Of a DNA stretch of 12,265 bases, positions 1 to 6,998 are shown in pieces. Within the stretch, counting starts at the first letter, position 1. The number at the start of each line of letters is the position of its first letter. The notes below the pieces were generated by a model. That model had not been told where the DNA came from and made no database searches. It saw only the letters and a program-made list of their open reading frames with translations. The stretch lies in the NCBI GenBank assembly GCA_023263735.1, contig JALQUQ010000052.1, positions 1 through 12,265 of the forward strand, read 5' to 3'. The position numbers were made by a program, and so were the translations under genes. This stretch comes from Paracoccaceae bacterium (GTDB taxonomy: Bacteria > Pseudomonadota > Alphaproteobacteria > Rhodobacterales > Rhodobacteraceae).

Positions 1-1
1 G

Positions 2-1036
2 GGGGCCGCGGATTTTCTGCTCAAACCCTTCCGCTCGAACCAGATCCTGAACGCCGTCGCGCGCTGTCTGGAACGGGTGCGACTGGAACGCGAAAACCAT
101 GTGCTGCGCCATGAATTGCGGGCCAATTCCGACCATATCCTGCTGCGGGACAAACTGATCGGCAGCTCTCCGGCCATCGAGGCGGTGCGCCAGACCATCG
201 CGCGGGTTGCGCCGCTGCCCTCGACCATCCTGCTGACCGGCCAGTCGGGCACCGGCAAAGAGGTGGCCGCCCGCATGATCCATGCCCTGTCGGATCGCGC
301 GGCCAAGCCTTTCGTGCCCGTGAACTGCGCGGCCCTTCCCGCCGACATGGTCGAGACGGAACTGTTCGGCCATATGAAGGGGGCCTTTACCGGCGCACAT
401 CAAAGCCGCGAGGGCCTGTTCCTGCATGCGCGCGGCGGCACATTGTTTCTGGATGAAATCGCGGAATTGCCGCTTGCCTTGCAGGCCAAGCTGTTGCGCG
501 TGCTGGAGGATCGCCGCGTTCGCCCGCTGGGTTCGGAACGCGAGGTCGCGGTGGATGTGCGGCTGATCTTTGCCACGAATACCAATCTTGAAAAGGCCGT
601 GGCCGAAGGGCGGTTCCGGGCCGATCTGCTGTACCGGATCAATGTGCTGGCGATCCACATGCCCCCCCTCGCGCAGCGCGGGGATGATGTGCTGGAACTG
701 GCCCGGTTGTTCATGACCAAGCTGGCCCAGCAGATGGGCATGCCCCCCGTTACCCTGACGCCCGAGGTCGAAGCGGGTCTTGCCGGCTACGATTGGCCCG
801 GCAATGTGCGCGAGTTGCGCAACATGATCGAGCGGGCCCTGATCCTTGGGCGGTTCCCGGCCGAGTTTTCCAACCCTGCGGGGGCCGATCACAGGGGCGA
901 AACCCTGGCCGATCTGGAACGCCGCGCGATCCAATCCGCGATTGCGGCGGCCGGCGGCGATCTGGACACGGCCGCGCGCCGTCTTGGCATATCGCGCAAG
1001 ACCATCGAGCGGCGTCTGGCAGACTGGAATGGCTGA
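2..1036 (+). CDS. Sigma-54-dependent response regulator (NtrC/DctD class), 5'-truncated
   Basis: Open frame with no start inside the window; it runs in from the left edge and 344 residues are visible. The first residues end a receiver domain: the Lys of the conserved KPF motif is residue 8. An AAA+ sigma-54 activation domain follows, with Walker A GQSGTGKE (about 80-87), the GAFTGA loop that contacts sigma-54 (127-132), Walker B GGTLFLDE (145-152), the FRADLLYRIN arginine-finger region, and WPGNVREL (265-272). A Fis-type helix-turn-helix (about 320-339, AARRLGISRKTIERRL) closes the protein. The GTG at 77 lies inside the receiver-AAA+ linker, so it is not the true start. The stop overlaps the start of the histidine kinase gene, making these a cognate pair. 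Members of this class bind upstream enhancer dyads and hydrolyse ATP to open sigma-54 promoters; both kinds of site are seen at 2976-3088. The family is certain; the signal is unknown. Confidence 0.96.
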   Translation, partial: GAADFLLKPFRSNQILNAVARCLERVRLERENHVLRHELRANSDHILLRDKLIGSSPAIEAVRQTIARVAPLPSTILLTGQSGTGKEVAARMIHALSDRAAKPFVPVNCAALPADMVETELFGHMKGAFTGAHQSREGLFLHARGGTLFLDEIAELPLALQAKLLRVLEDRRVRPLGSEREVAVDVRLIFATNTNLEKAVAEGRFRADLLYRINVLAIHMPPLAQRGDDVLELARLFMTKLAQQMGMPPVTLTPEVEAGLAGYDWPGNVRELRNMIERALILGRFPAEFSNPAGADHRGETLADLERRAIQSAIAAAGGDLDTAARRLGISRKTIERRLADWNG

Positions 1037-2972
1037 CCGCGACCGCCCGGGTCTTGCGCCGCTTTCGCCGACCCGGTCGGTGCGCCACCGGTTGCTGGCC
1101 ATTGCCCTGCTGCCGACGCTGGTGATCTTGCCGCTGCTGCTGGGGGCGACCATGATCCGCTGGTCGGGCAAGTTCGACGATCTCTTGATCACCAAGGTCA
1201 ACAGCGATCTGACCGTCGCGCGGCAATATCTGGAACGCATCCTTGAAACGACGAATGACCGGATCACCGCGCTGGCGGCATCGGTCGATTTTGCTCGCCG
1301 GGGCGCAAGCGATCAGGCGATGGAGGCATGGCGCCAGAGCCTTGGGCTGGATTACCTCTATCTGCTGGATGAACAGGGGCGGCTCCGCTCCATCAGCCCC
1401 CCCGGTGGATCCCCGCCCTCCCTGATCCCCGGGGCAGAGGGAACGGCCATCGACATCCTGCCCGGGCCCGCGCTCGCCGCCCTGTCCCCCGCCTTGGCGC
1501 AGCGCGCCCGATTGGACCTGCTGCCCACGCCCAATGCCCGCCCGACCGATCGCAAGATCGAGGATCGCGGCATGGTCGTGCAGTCCTTCCTGCCCATCAG
1601 CCTGCCGGACGGGTCGACCGGCACCTTGGCGGGCGGGCGGCTTTTGAACCAGAATCTCGTCTTTATCGACACGATCAACGACCTTGTCTATCGCGCGGGC
1701 AGTTTGCCGGATGGCAGTCAGGGGACGGCGACGCTGTTTCTGGAAGATGTCCGGATCTCGACCAATGTGCGCCTGTTCGAAGATCGCCGCGCCCTTGGCA
1801 CGCGGGTGTCGGCGGCGGTGCGCGCGCGCGTGCTGGATCAGGGGCAGACATGGCTCGACCGGGCCTTTGTGGTGAACGACTGGTACATCTCGGCCTATGA
1901 ACCGATCCGCGACCGGAACGGGGCGCGGGTGGGGATGCTTTATGTGGGCTTCCTCGAGACCCCCTTTGCCGAGGCGAAACGGGTGACGCTCTGGCTGGTC
2001 GGTCTGGCCTTTCTTGCCGTCACGGTCCTGACCGTTCCGGTCTTTCTGCGATGGGCGCGCAGCGTGTTCCGGCCGCTTGAGAAGGTGACCGACACCATGG
2101 CGGCGGTGGAGGCGGGCAATCTTGGCGCCAGAACCGGTGTCACGGCAAGTGGGAACGAGGTGCTGCGCGTGGCGCGCAACCTTGATCTGCTTTTGGATCT
2201 CTTGCAGGCGCGCGATCAGCAATTGCGCGATTGGAACGATGCGTTGAACGCGCGGGTCGAAGCGACCACGCGCAAGCTGATCCTGTCGGAAAAGCTTGCG
2301 ACCGTGGGGGAGATCACGGCCGCCGCCGCGCATGAGATCAACAATCCCGTGGCCGTCATTCAGGGCAATCTGGACATTCTGCGCGATGTGATGGGGGATC
2401 GTCTGCCCGAAGTGGCCACCGAGTTCCGCTTGATGGATGAACAGGTCCATCGCATCTCGACCCTCGTCAACCAGCTTTTGCAATTCGCCCGCCCCGAGGA
2501 ATATGCCGGTTGGGCCACGCGCTGCGATCTGATGGAGGCGGTGAAGGACTGCCAGCCCCTTGTGCGCCATCTGCTGGCGCAGGCGGGGGTGACCCTGCGT
2601 CTTGACGGCCATGCCAGCCGCTTGGTGGCGATGAACCGGACGGAGTTTCAGCAGGTCATGATCAATCTGATCGCCAATGCGACCCATGCCATGCCGAAGG
2701 GCGGCACCCTCACCGTGACGGTGGAAGATGCCGATCAGGCCGGGGTGGCGGGTGTCAGGCTTTGGGTCCGCGACACCGGCACAGGCATCGACCCCGAGAC
2801 CCTTGCCCGGATCTTTGACCCCTTCTTCACCACCCGGGGCCCCAGTGGAGGCACAGGCCTTGGCCTGTCGATCTGCCGGACCCTGATCGACCGACAGCGC
2901 GGCACCATCGAAGCGGCCAGCACACCGGGGCAGGGCGCGGTCTTCACGATCTGGCTGCCCGAAGCCATCTAG
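1029..2972 (+). CDS. Membrane sensor histidine kinase, partner of the sigma-54 regulator
   Basis: 647 residues. The ATG at 1029 is chosen because it overlaps the regulator stop by 8 nt, implying translational coupling, and puts a membrane segment near the N-terminus. The same frame is open further upstream but lies inside the regulator gene. Layout: cytoplasmic tip; TM1 about 21-40; periplasmic region about 45-315, ending in a cache-like stretch (WYISAYEPIRDRNGARVGMLYVGF); TM2 about 319-340; HAMP about 341-395; a short coiled coil; HisKA with phosphoacceptor His435 in AAAAHEINNP; HATPase_c with N-box Asn546/Asn550, DTGTG (582-586) and GGTGLGLS (607-614). All catalytic motifs are intact. The layout resembles DctB-type kinases that sense small carboxylates in the periplasm. 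The adjacent OFA transporter supports a carboxylate ligand, but the ligand itself is inferred. Confidence 0.95.
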   Translation: MADRDRPGLAPLSPTRSVRHRLLAIALLPTLVILPLLLGATMIRWSGKFDDLLITKVNSDLTVARQYLERILETTNDRITALAASVDFARRGASDQAMEAWRQSLGLDYLYLLDEQGRLRSISPPGGSPPSLIPGAEGTAIDILPGPALAALSPALAQRARLDLLPTPNARPTDRKIEDRGMVVQSFLPISLPDGSTGTLAGGRLLNQNLVFIDTINDLVYRAGSLPDGSQGTATLFLEDVRISTNVRLFEDRRALGTRVSAAVRARVLDQGQTWLDRAFVVNDWYISAYEPIRDRNGARVGMLYVGFLETPFAEAKRVTLWLVGLAFLAVTVLTVPVFLRWARSVFRPLEKVTDTMAAVEAGNLGARTGVTASGNEVLRVARNLDLLLDLLQARDQQLRDWNDALNARVEATTRKLILSEKLATVGEITAAAAHEINNPVAVIQGNLDILRDVMGDRLPEVATEFRLMDEQVHRISTLVNQLLQFARPEEYAGWATRCDLMEAVKDCQPLVRHLLAQAGVTLRLDGHASRLVAMNRTEFQQVMINLIANATHAMPKGGTLTVTVEDADQAGVAGVRLWVRDTGTGIDPETLARIFDPFFTTRGPSGGTGLGLSICRTLIDRQRGTIEAASTPGQGAVFTIWLPEAI

Positions 2973-2975
2973 CCC

Positions 2976-3009
2976 CGACAGATTGTCGCCACGGCGGGAC
3001 AAACTGTCG
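2976..3009. promoter_or_regulatory. Tandem enhancer-type dyads (likely regulator binding sites)
   Basis: Two copies of GACA-N3-TGTC lie just after the kinase stop codon: 2977-2987 (CGACA-GAT-TGTCG with flanks) and 2998-3008 (GACA-AAC-TGTC). Their centres, 2982 and 3003, are 21 bp apart, two helical turns, so both face the same side of DNA. Together they form a larger dyad, with CCGACAG at 2975-2981 mirrored by CTGTCGG at 3004-3010. They lie about 72 and 93 bp upstream of the -24 element, a usual distance for NtrC-class activators. Assignment to the adjacent regulator is inferred. Confidence 0.75.
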
Positions 3010-3073
3010 GAAATCCCCACCGCAGGATTTTGCAACATCTTGAAATTGCTGGCCCTGTCCGTGCGGTTTTCGC

Positions 3074-3088
3074 TGGCACGATCTGCGC
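3074..3088 (+). promoter_or_regulatory. Candidate sigma-54 (-24/-12) promoter of the transporter gene
   Basis: TGGCACG at 3074-3080 matches the sigma-54 -24 element exactly. After four bases (ATCT) comes GCGC at 3085-3088, which keeps the invariant GC of the -12 element at the required GG-N10-GC spacing but lacks the usual TT before it. Transcription would start near 3100, leaving a leader of about 95 nt before the ATG at 3196. The upstream enhancer-like dyads and the sigma-54 regulator gene next door strengthen the call. The imperfect -12 element is the main doubt. Confidence 0.7.
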
Positions 3089-3195
3089 GTGCAATAAGGC
3101 GGGAGAGTATCGGGTTCTTTCCGGAGGAGCGGGGGCCACCCCGTGGAAAGCATCCGTGCCCCGATAACAGGCCAACTGGCCGAGGGAGGGAAGAC

Positions 3196-4848
3196 ATGAC
3201 TGCAATCAGCGAAGGATTGCCCGGAGGCGGCATGGGCCTGCTGGACCGGGAAAGGATCGTGGCAAAGCCGGGGTTCAACCGCTGGCTTGTGCCGCCTGCG
3301 GCGCTGGCGATCCATCTTTGCATCGGGATGGCCTATGGATTTTCGGTATTCTGGCTGCCGCTGACCAATGCCTTGCCGGTCGAGGCGACCGATGCCTGCA
3401 AGAGCATGGGTCTGATGACCGCGCTGTTCACCACAGACTGCAACTGGCGCATTGCCGATCTGGGCTGGATCTACACCCTGTTCTTTGTGTTTCTTGGCTG
3501 CTCGGCCGCCATTTGGGGCGGCTGGCTGGAACGGGTCGGCCCGCGCAAGGCGGGCTTTGTCTCGGCCCTGTGCTGGACTGGCGGCATCGCGCTGGCGGCG
3601 GTTGGCGTGATCACGCACCAGCTGTGGCTGATGTGGCTGGGCGCCGGGGTGATCGGCGGCATCGGGCTGGGGCTTGGCTATATCTCGCCCGTCTCGACGC
3701 TGATCAAATGGTTCCCTGACCGCCGCGGCATGGCGACGGGCATGGCGATCATGGGCTTTGGCGGGGGCGCGATGGTCGGCTCTCCGCTGGCCCAAAAGCT
3801 GATGGAACATTTCCGCGGGGATGGCTCGATCGGCGTCTGGGAAACCTTTCTCACGATGGCGGCGATCTATCTTGTCTTCATGATGGGCGGGGCCTTTGGC
3901 TACCGCATCCCGCCCGCTGGCTGGCAACCGGAAGGCTGGACCCCGCCGGCCAAGACCAAGAAGGCCATGATCACCGAGCATCACGTGCATCTGCGCGACG
4001 CGCACAAGACCACGGCCTTCTGGATGATCTGGATCGTGCTCTGCATGAACGTCTCGGCCGGGATCGGCATCCTTGGCGCGGCCTCGCCCATGCTGCAAGA
4101 GATCTTTGCGGGCAACCTGATCGGAATGCCCGGGGTGGCCTTTGCCGACCTCTCGCCCGAACAGAAACTGCAGATCGCCAGCATCGCCGCCGGCTTCACC
4201 AGCCTTCTGTCGTTGTTCAACATCATCGGGCGGTTCTTCTGGGCCTCGATGTCGGACAAGCTGGGCCGCAAGAACACCTATTATGTGTTCTTCCTCTTGG
4301 GGATCGTCCTTTATGCCTCGGCCCCGACCTTTGCCTATTCGGGCAACCAGCTGCTGTTCGTCGCGGCCTTCTGCATCATCCTGTCGATGTATGGCGGCGG
4401 CTTTGCCACGGTGCCGGCCTATCTGGCCGATATCTTTGGCACGCAGTTCGTGGGCGCGATCCATGGCCGCCTGCTGACAGCCTGGGCCACGGCGGGCATC
4501 CTTGGCCCGGTGGTGGTGAACTATATCCGGCAGTATCAGGTCGACCGTGGCCTGTCGGGCGCCGATGCCTATGCCGCGACGATCTATGTTCTCTGCGGGA
4601 TGCTGGTGATCGGTCTGATCGCCAATGCCTTCGTGCGGCCGCTGGCGGACAAGTGGTTCATGAAGCCCGAGGAGGTCGCGGCCTTGCAGGCGAAATCCGC
4701 CAGCGCCGAGGCAAAGATCGTGCATGGCTCTTTCGGGATCGACAAGGGCCGTTTCGATGCCGCCGCCTTGCTGGCTTGGGCCGTCGTGGGCCTCCCGGTT
4801 CTTTGGGGGGCATGGTTCACCCTGGTGAAAACGGCCGCCCTGTTCTGA
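3196..4848 (+). CDS. OFA-family MFS transporter (oxalate/formate antiporter-like) with extra C-terminal helix
   Basis: 550 residues. The ATG at 3196 is preceded by a strong ribosome site (GGGAGGG, 3184-3190, 5 nt spacing); the frame is open further upstream, but that part overlaps the promoter. It is a polytopic inner-membrane carrier. The stretch GLGLGYISPVSTLIKWFP followed by RRGMATG and GFGGGA is the hallmark of the oxalate:formate antiporter family (relatives OxlT, YhjX). It is longer than the usual 410-430 residues of the family because of a loop after TM1, a larger central loop, and a C-terminal tail. The last 37 residues (about 514-550, VGLPVLWGAWFTLVKTAALF) form one extra membrane helix resembling the separate 'MFS transporter small subunit' found beside other OFA genes. 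Substrate is likely a small carboxylate such as oxalate, formate, pyruvate or lactate; which one cannot be read from sequence. Expression is probably sigma-54 dependent. Confidence 0.93.
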   Translation: MTAISEGLPGGGMGLLDRERIVAKPGFNRWLVPPAALAIHLCIGMAYGFSVFWLPLTNALPVEATDACKSMGLMTALFTTDCNWRIADLGWIYTLFFVFLGCSAAIWGGWLERVGPRKAGFVSALCWTGGIALAAVGVITHQLWLMWLGAGVIGGIGLGLGYISPVSTLIKWFPDRRGMATGMAIMGFGGGAMVGSPLAQKLMEHFRGDGSIGVWETFLTMAAIYLVFMMGGAFGYRIPPAGWQPEGWTPPAKTKKAMITEHHVHLRDAHKTTAFWMIWIVLCMNVSAGIGILGAASPMLQEIFAGNLIGMPGVAFADLSPEQKLQIASIAAGFTSLLSLFNIIGRFFWASMSDKLGRKNTYYVFFLLGIVLYASAPTFAYSGNQLLFVAAFCIILSMYGGGFATVPAYLADIFGTQFVGAIHGRLLTAWATAGILGPVVVNYIRQYQVDRGLSGADAYAATIYVLCGMLVIGLIANAFVRPLADKWFMKPEEVAALQAKSASAEAKIVHGSFGIDKGRFDAAALLAWAVVGLPVLWGAWFTLVKTAALF

Positions 4849-4855
4849 TCGATCT

Positions 4856-4882
4856 GGATGCGCCCCGAGGGGGGGCGCATCC
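4856..4882 (+). terminator. Stem-loop after the transporter gene
   Basis: A perfect 11-bp stem, GGATGCGCCCC (4856-4866) with GGGGCGCATCC (4872-4882), has a 5-nt loop and starts 7 nt after the transporter stop codon. No T-run follows, so it may act as a transcript-end stabiliser or assist termination rather than being a canonical intrinsic terminator. Confidence 0.65.
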
Positions 4883-4952
4883 ATCCGCCTGGCGCCCATC
4901 CACCTGCACCCCGTCGCCGGGGCGGTGGCACCGCTCCCTCAGATAAACCGCC

Positions 4953-4983
4953 TTGACATCTGATATTAACCCGAAACTATGAT
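4953..4983 (+). promoter_or_regulatory. Candidate sigma-70 promoter with internal half-site, upstream of the ABC ATPase
   Basis: A consensus -35 TTGACA lies at 4953-4958. A -10-like TATGAT lies at 4978-4983 (19-nt spacer; ACTATG at 4976 gives 17). Directly after the -35 box sits TCTGATAT (4959-4966), the same 8 bases found in the dyad before the regulator gene (11833-11840). ACATC...GATGT arms flank the spacer. This AT-rich patch stands out in a GC-rich genome. A repressor bound here would block the promoter. Confidence 0.55.
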
Positions 4984-5005
4984 GTAGTTCCGGAGGGAGG
5001 CTGTG

Positions 5006-6076
5006 ATGGCAGGGATCTTGCTTGAAGGGGTATCGAAACGGTTTGGCGCGGTCGAGGTCATCCGCAACCTGAGCCTTGAGATCGGGGCAGGGGAGTTCGT
5101 GGTGTTTCTGGGGCCTTCGGGGTCGGGCAAGACCACGCTTCTGCGGATGATCGCGGGGCTGGAAAGCATTGATGCGGGTGGGTTGGTGATCGATGGGGTG
5201 CGGTCCGAGGGGCTGGCACCGGGCCAGCGGAACCTTGCGATGGTGTTCCAGAACTATGCCCTTTACCCGCATATGACCGTTGCCGAAAACATGGCCTTTG
5301 GGTTGCGCAACGTTGGCCTGCCGAAAGGCACGATCAAGGCCCGGGTGGCCGAAGCGGCGCGGATGCTGGAGATGGAGACGCTTTTGGCGCGGCGCCCGGC
5401 GGAACTGTCGGGCGGTCAGCGGCAACGGGTGGCGATCGGACGGGCCATCGTGAAAGAGCCCAAGGCGTTTTTGTTCGACGAACCCCTGTCGAACCTTGAC
5501 GCCGCGCTGCGGGTCAGGACCCGGGTGGAGCTGGCAGAGCTGCACCAGCGGTTGGGATCGACGATGATCTATGTCACCCATGACCAGACCGAGGCGATGA
5601 CCTTGGCCGACCGGATCGTGATCTTGAACAACTGCCGGATCGAGCAGGTGGGCACGCCGATGGAGGTTTATGCCCGGCCTGCCTCGCGCTTTGTGGCCAG
5701 CTTCATCGGCTCGCCTGCGATGAATCTCTTGCCGGTGACGCTGACGGGGCAGGGCGACCGGGCGGCGGTGCGGCTGGGGGATGGGTCGGTGGTGCCCCTG
5801 CCGGGGCGTGCGCCCAAGGGCGAGGGCCCGTGGGAGCTGGGCATCCGGCCCGAGGCGCTGACATTGTCTGCGACCGGGACGACCATGGCCACCGCGACGG
5901 TGGTGGAGCGACTGGGCGACCGGACGCTGGTCTATGCGAAACTGTCGGATGGCGTGCAGGTCATCGCGCAGGACAGCGGCAAGTCGCAGGTCAAGGCCGG
6001 GGATACCATCGGCCTTGCCTTTGATACGGCGGAAGTGCACCTGTTCGACGGGCAGGGCCGCTCGGTTTCCGTCTGA
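5006..6076 (+). CDS. CUT1 sugar ABC transporter ATP-binding protein (UgpC/MsmK/MalK type)
   Basis: 356 residues. The ATG at 5006 is preferred over the GTG three bases earlier because the ribosome site GGAGGGAGG (4992-5000) is then 5 nt away. It is a cytoplasmic ATPase that powers sugar import. Motifs in order: Walker A GPSGSGKTT (about 36-44), Q-loop MVFQNYALYPHMTV, signature LSGGQRQRVAIGRAI, Walker B AFLFDEPLSNLD, H-loop YVTHDQTEAMTL, then a C-terminal TOBE/OB region of about 120 residues (VRLGDGSVV, LGIRPEALTL) typical of the MalK group. All catalytic motifs are intact. It stands alone on + and converges on the two permease genes, which lack an ATPase of their own, so it most likely serves them. 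MsmK-type ATPases are often shared between several sugar importers, which may explain its separate promoter. Confidence 0.93.
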   Translation: MAGILLEGVSKRFGAVEVIRNLSLEIGAGEFVVFLGPSGSGKTTLLRMIAGLESIDAGGLVIDGVRSEGLAPGQRNLAMVFQNYALYPHMTVAENMAFGLRNVGLPKGTIKARVAEAARMLEMETLLARRPAELSGGQRQRVAIGRAIVKEPKAFLFDEPLSNLDAALRVRTRVELAELHQRLGSTMIYVTHDQTEAMTLADRIVILNNCRIEQVGTPMEVYARPASRFVASFIGSPAMNLLPVTLTGQGDRAAVRLGDGSVVPLPGRAPKGEGPWELGIRPEALTLSATGTTMATATVVERLGDRTLVYAKLSDGVQVIAQDSGKSQVKAGDTIGLAFDTAEVHLFDGQGRSVSV

Positions 6077-6099
6077 TCCCGTCGCATCTGCCATCCTTC

Positions 6100-6127
6100 G
6101 CACCGGAGCCCGTCAGAGCGCCGGTGC
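6100..6127. terminator. Stem-loop between convergent genes
   Basis: In the 79-nt gap between the ATPase and permease stop codons, GCACCGG (6100-6106) pairs with CCGGTGC (6121-6127), with two further possible G-C pairs inside the loop. An outer CGCATC (6083-6088) can pair with GATGCG (6132-6137). T-runs are weak on both sides. Its position suggests a bidirectional transcript end. Confidence 0.5.
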
Positions 6128-6155
6128 AAACGATGCGATATCGGGGATGTGGGGG

Positions 6156-6998
6156 TCAGCCCTTGATCCCGGCGGACAGGGTGATCGCCTCGGTCACCTT
6201 GCGCTGAAAGAGAAGGTAGGCCACGGCAACCGGAAGGCCGGCCAGCACGGCGGCGGCAAGCTGACGGGCGTAATAGACCCCAAAGGCATCGTTGACCTGG
6301 GTGATGCCGACGGGGACCGTCATCATCTCGGTCTTGGTGACCGACAGGAAGGGCCAGAGGAAGGCGTTCCAGGTCCAGATGAAGGTCACGATCGACAGCG
6401 CCGTGGTGACGCCCCAGTTCATGGGCAGGTAGACCTTGAAGAGGATGCGGAACTCGCCCGCATTGTCCATCACGGCCGCCTCGCGGAAATCCTTTGGGAC
6501 CTGATCGAAAAACTGCTTGTAGACGATGATGATCACCGGATGGATCAGCTGCGGCAGCATGATTCCGGCCCAGGTGTTGATCAGGCCGAGTTGCGACGTC
6601 AGCACGAAATGGTTGATGATCAGCGCCTGTGTCGGCACCATGAAACTGGCCAGGATCAGCCACCACAGGGCCTTGCGGCCGGGGAATTTCAGCTGTGACA
6701 GCGCATAGCCGCACAGCATCGATGTGGCGATGGTGATGACCGTCACCCCCACCGCAACGGCGATGGAATTGATGTACCAGGTCACGATCTGCGTGTCGTA
6801 GATCGCGGTGGTATAATGGCTGAAGGTCAGGGTCTCGGGCCAAAGTTCGATATAGGGGCGAACGACCTCATCCTCGGGCTTGAGAGACGAGATGACCCCC
6901 CAATAGAGCGGAAATGCCCAAAGAAGCGCAAGAAGGATGGTCAGAACGGTGATGACCCCGCCCCAGAAATTTGCGCGTTGCAGGTGGATCGTGGTCAT
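6156..6998 (-). CDS. CUT1 sugar ABC permease, MalG type
   Basis: 280 residues. Inner-membrane subunit with about six membrane segments: TM1 about 13-37, and the others within the BPD_transp_1 domain from about residue 75 to the C-terminus. The coupling loop motif DFREAAVMDNAGEFRILFKVYLPM contains the EAA---G signature that docks on the ATPase. The start overlaps the upstream permease stop by 4 nt (ATGA) and has a G-rich ribosome site ending 6 nt before it, so the two are translationally coupled. It is the last gene of the arabinoside operon and its stop faces the convergent ATPase gene. Length is normal for the family. Function as a channel half is certain; an arabino-oligosaccharide substrate is inferred from abfA. 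Confidence 0.95.
   Translation of the reverse strand: MTTIHLQRANFWGGVITVLTILLALLWAFPLYWGVISSLKPEDEVVRPYIELWPETLTFSHYTTAIYDTQIVTWYINSIAVAVGVTVITIATSMLCGYALSQLKFPGRKALWWLILASFMVPTQALIINHFVLTSQLGLINTWAGIMLPQLIHPVIIIVYKQFFDQVPKDFREAAVMDNAGEFRILFKVYLPMNWGVTTALSIVTFIWTWNAFLWPFLSVTKTEMMTVPVGITQVNDAFGVYYARQLAAAVLAGLPVAVAYLLFQRKVTEAITLSAGIKG

Noticed and set aside
846..1028. N-terminal extension of the histidine kinase frame
   Set aside because: It would lie wholly inside the regulator gene, adds Arg/Pro-rich residues and has no ribosome site; the ATG at 1029 gives the normal short cytoplasmic tip before TM1.
3090..3094. TGCAA as an alternative -12 element for the sigma-54 promoter
   Set aside because: Spacing from the GG at 3075-3076 is four bases too long; sigma-54 needs the strict GG-N10-GC spacing, met by the GC at 3087-3088.
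2983..3195. Upstream extension of the transporter frame
   Set aside because: This stretch holds the enhancer dyad and sigma-54 promoter, and the ATG at 3196 has an excellent ribosome site.
750..3323. Very long antisense open frame (857 residues) over the regulator and kinase genes
   Set aside because: Product is low-complexity, rich in Arg, Gly, Pro and Gln, with no recognisable domain; it mirrors well-supported genes on + and is expected in GC-rich DNA.
2944..4899. 651-residue antisense open frame over the MFS transporter
   Set aside because: Composition is Asp/Arg/His/Gln/Gly-rich without motifs; the + strand encodes an unmistakable OFA transporter.
4817..6103. 428-residue antisense frame over the ATPase gene
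   Set aside because: The ATPase on + has every ABC motif in order; the opposite frame is a compositional shadow.
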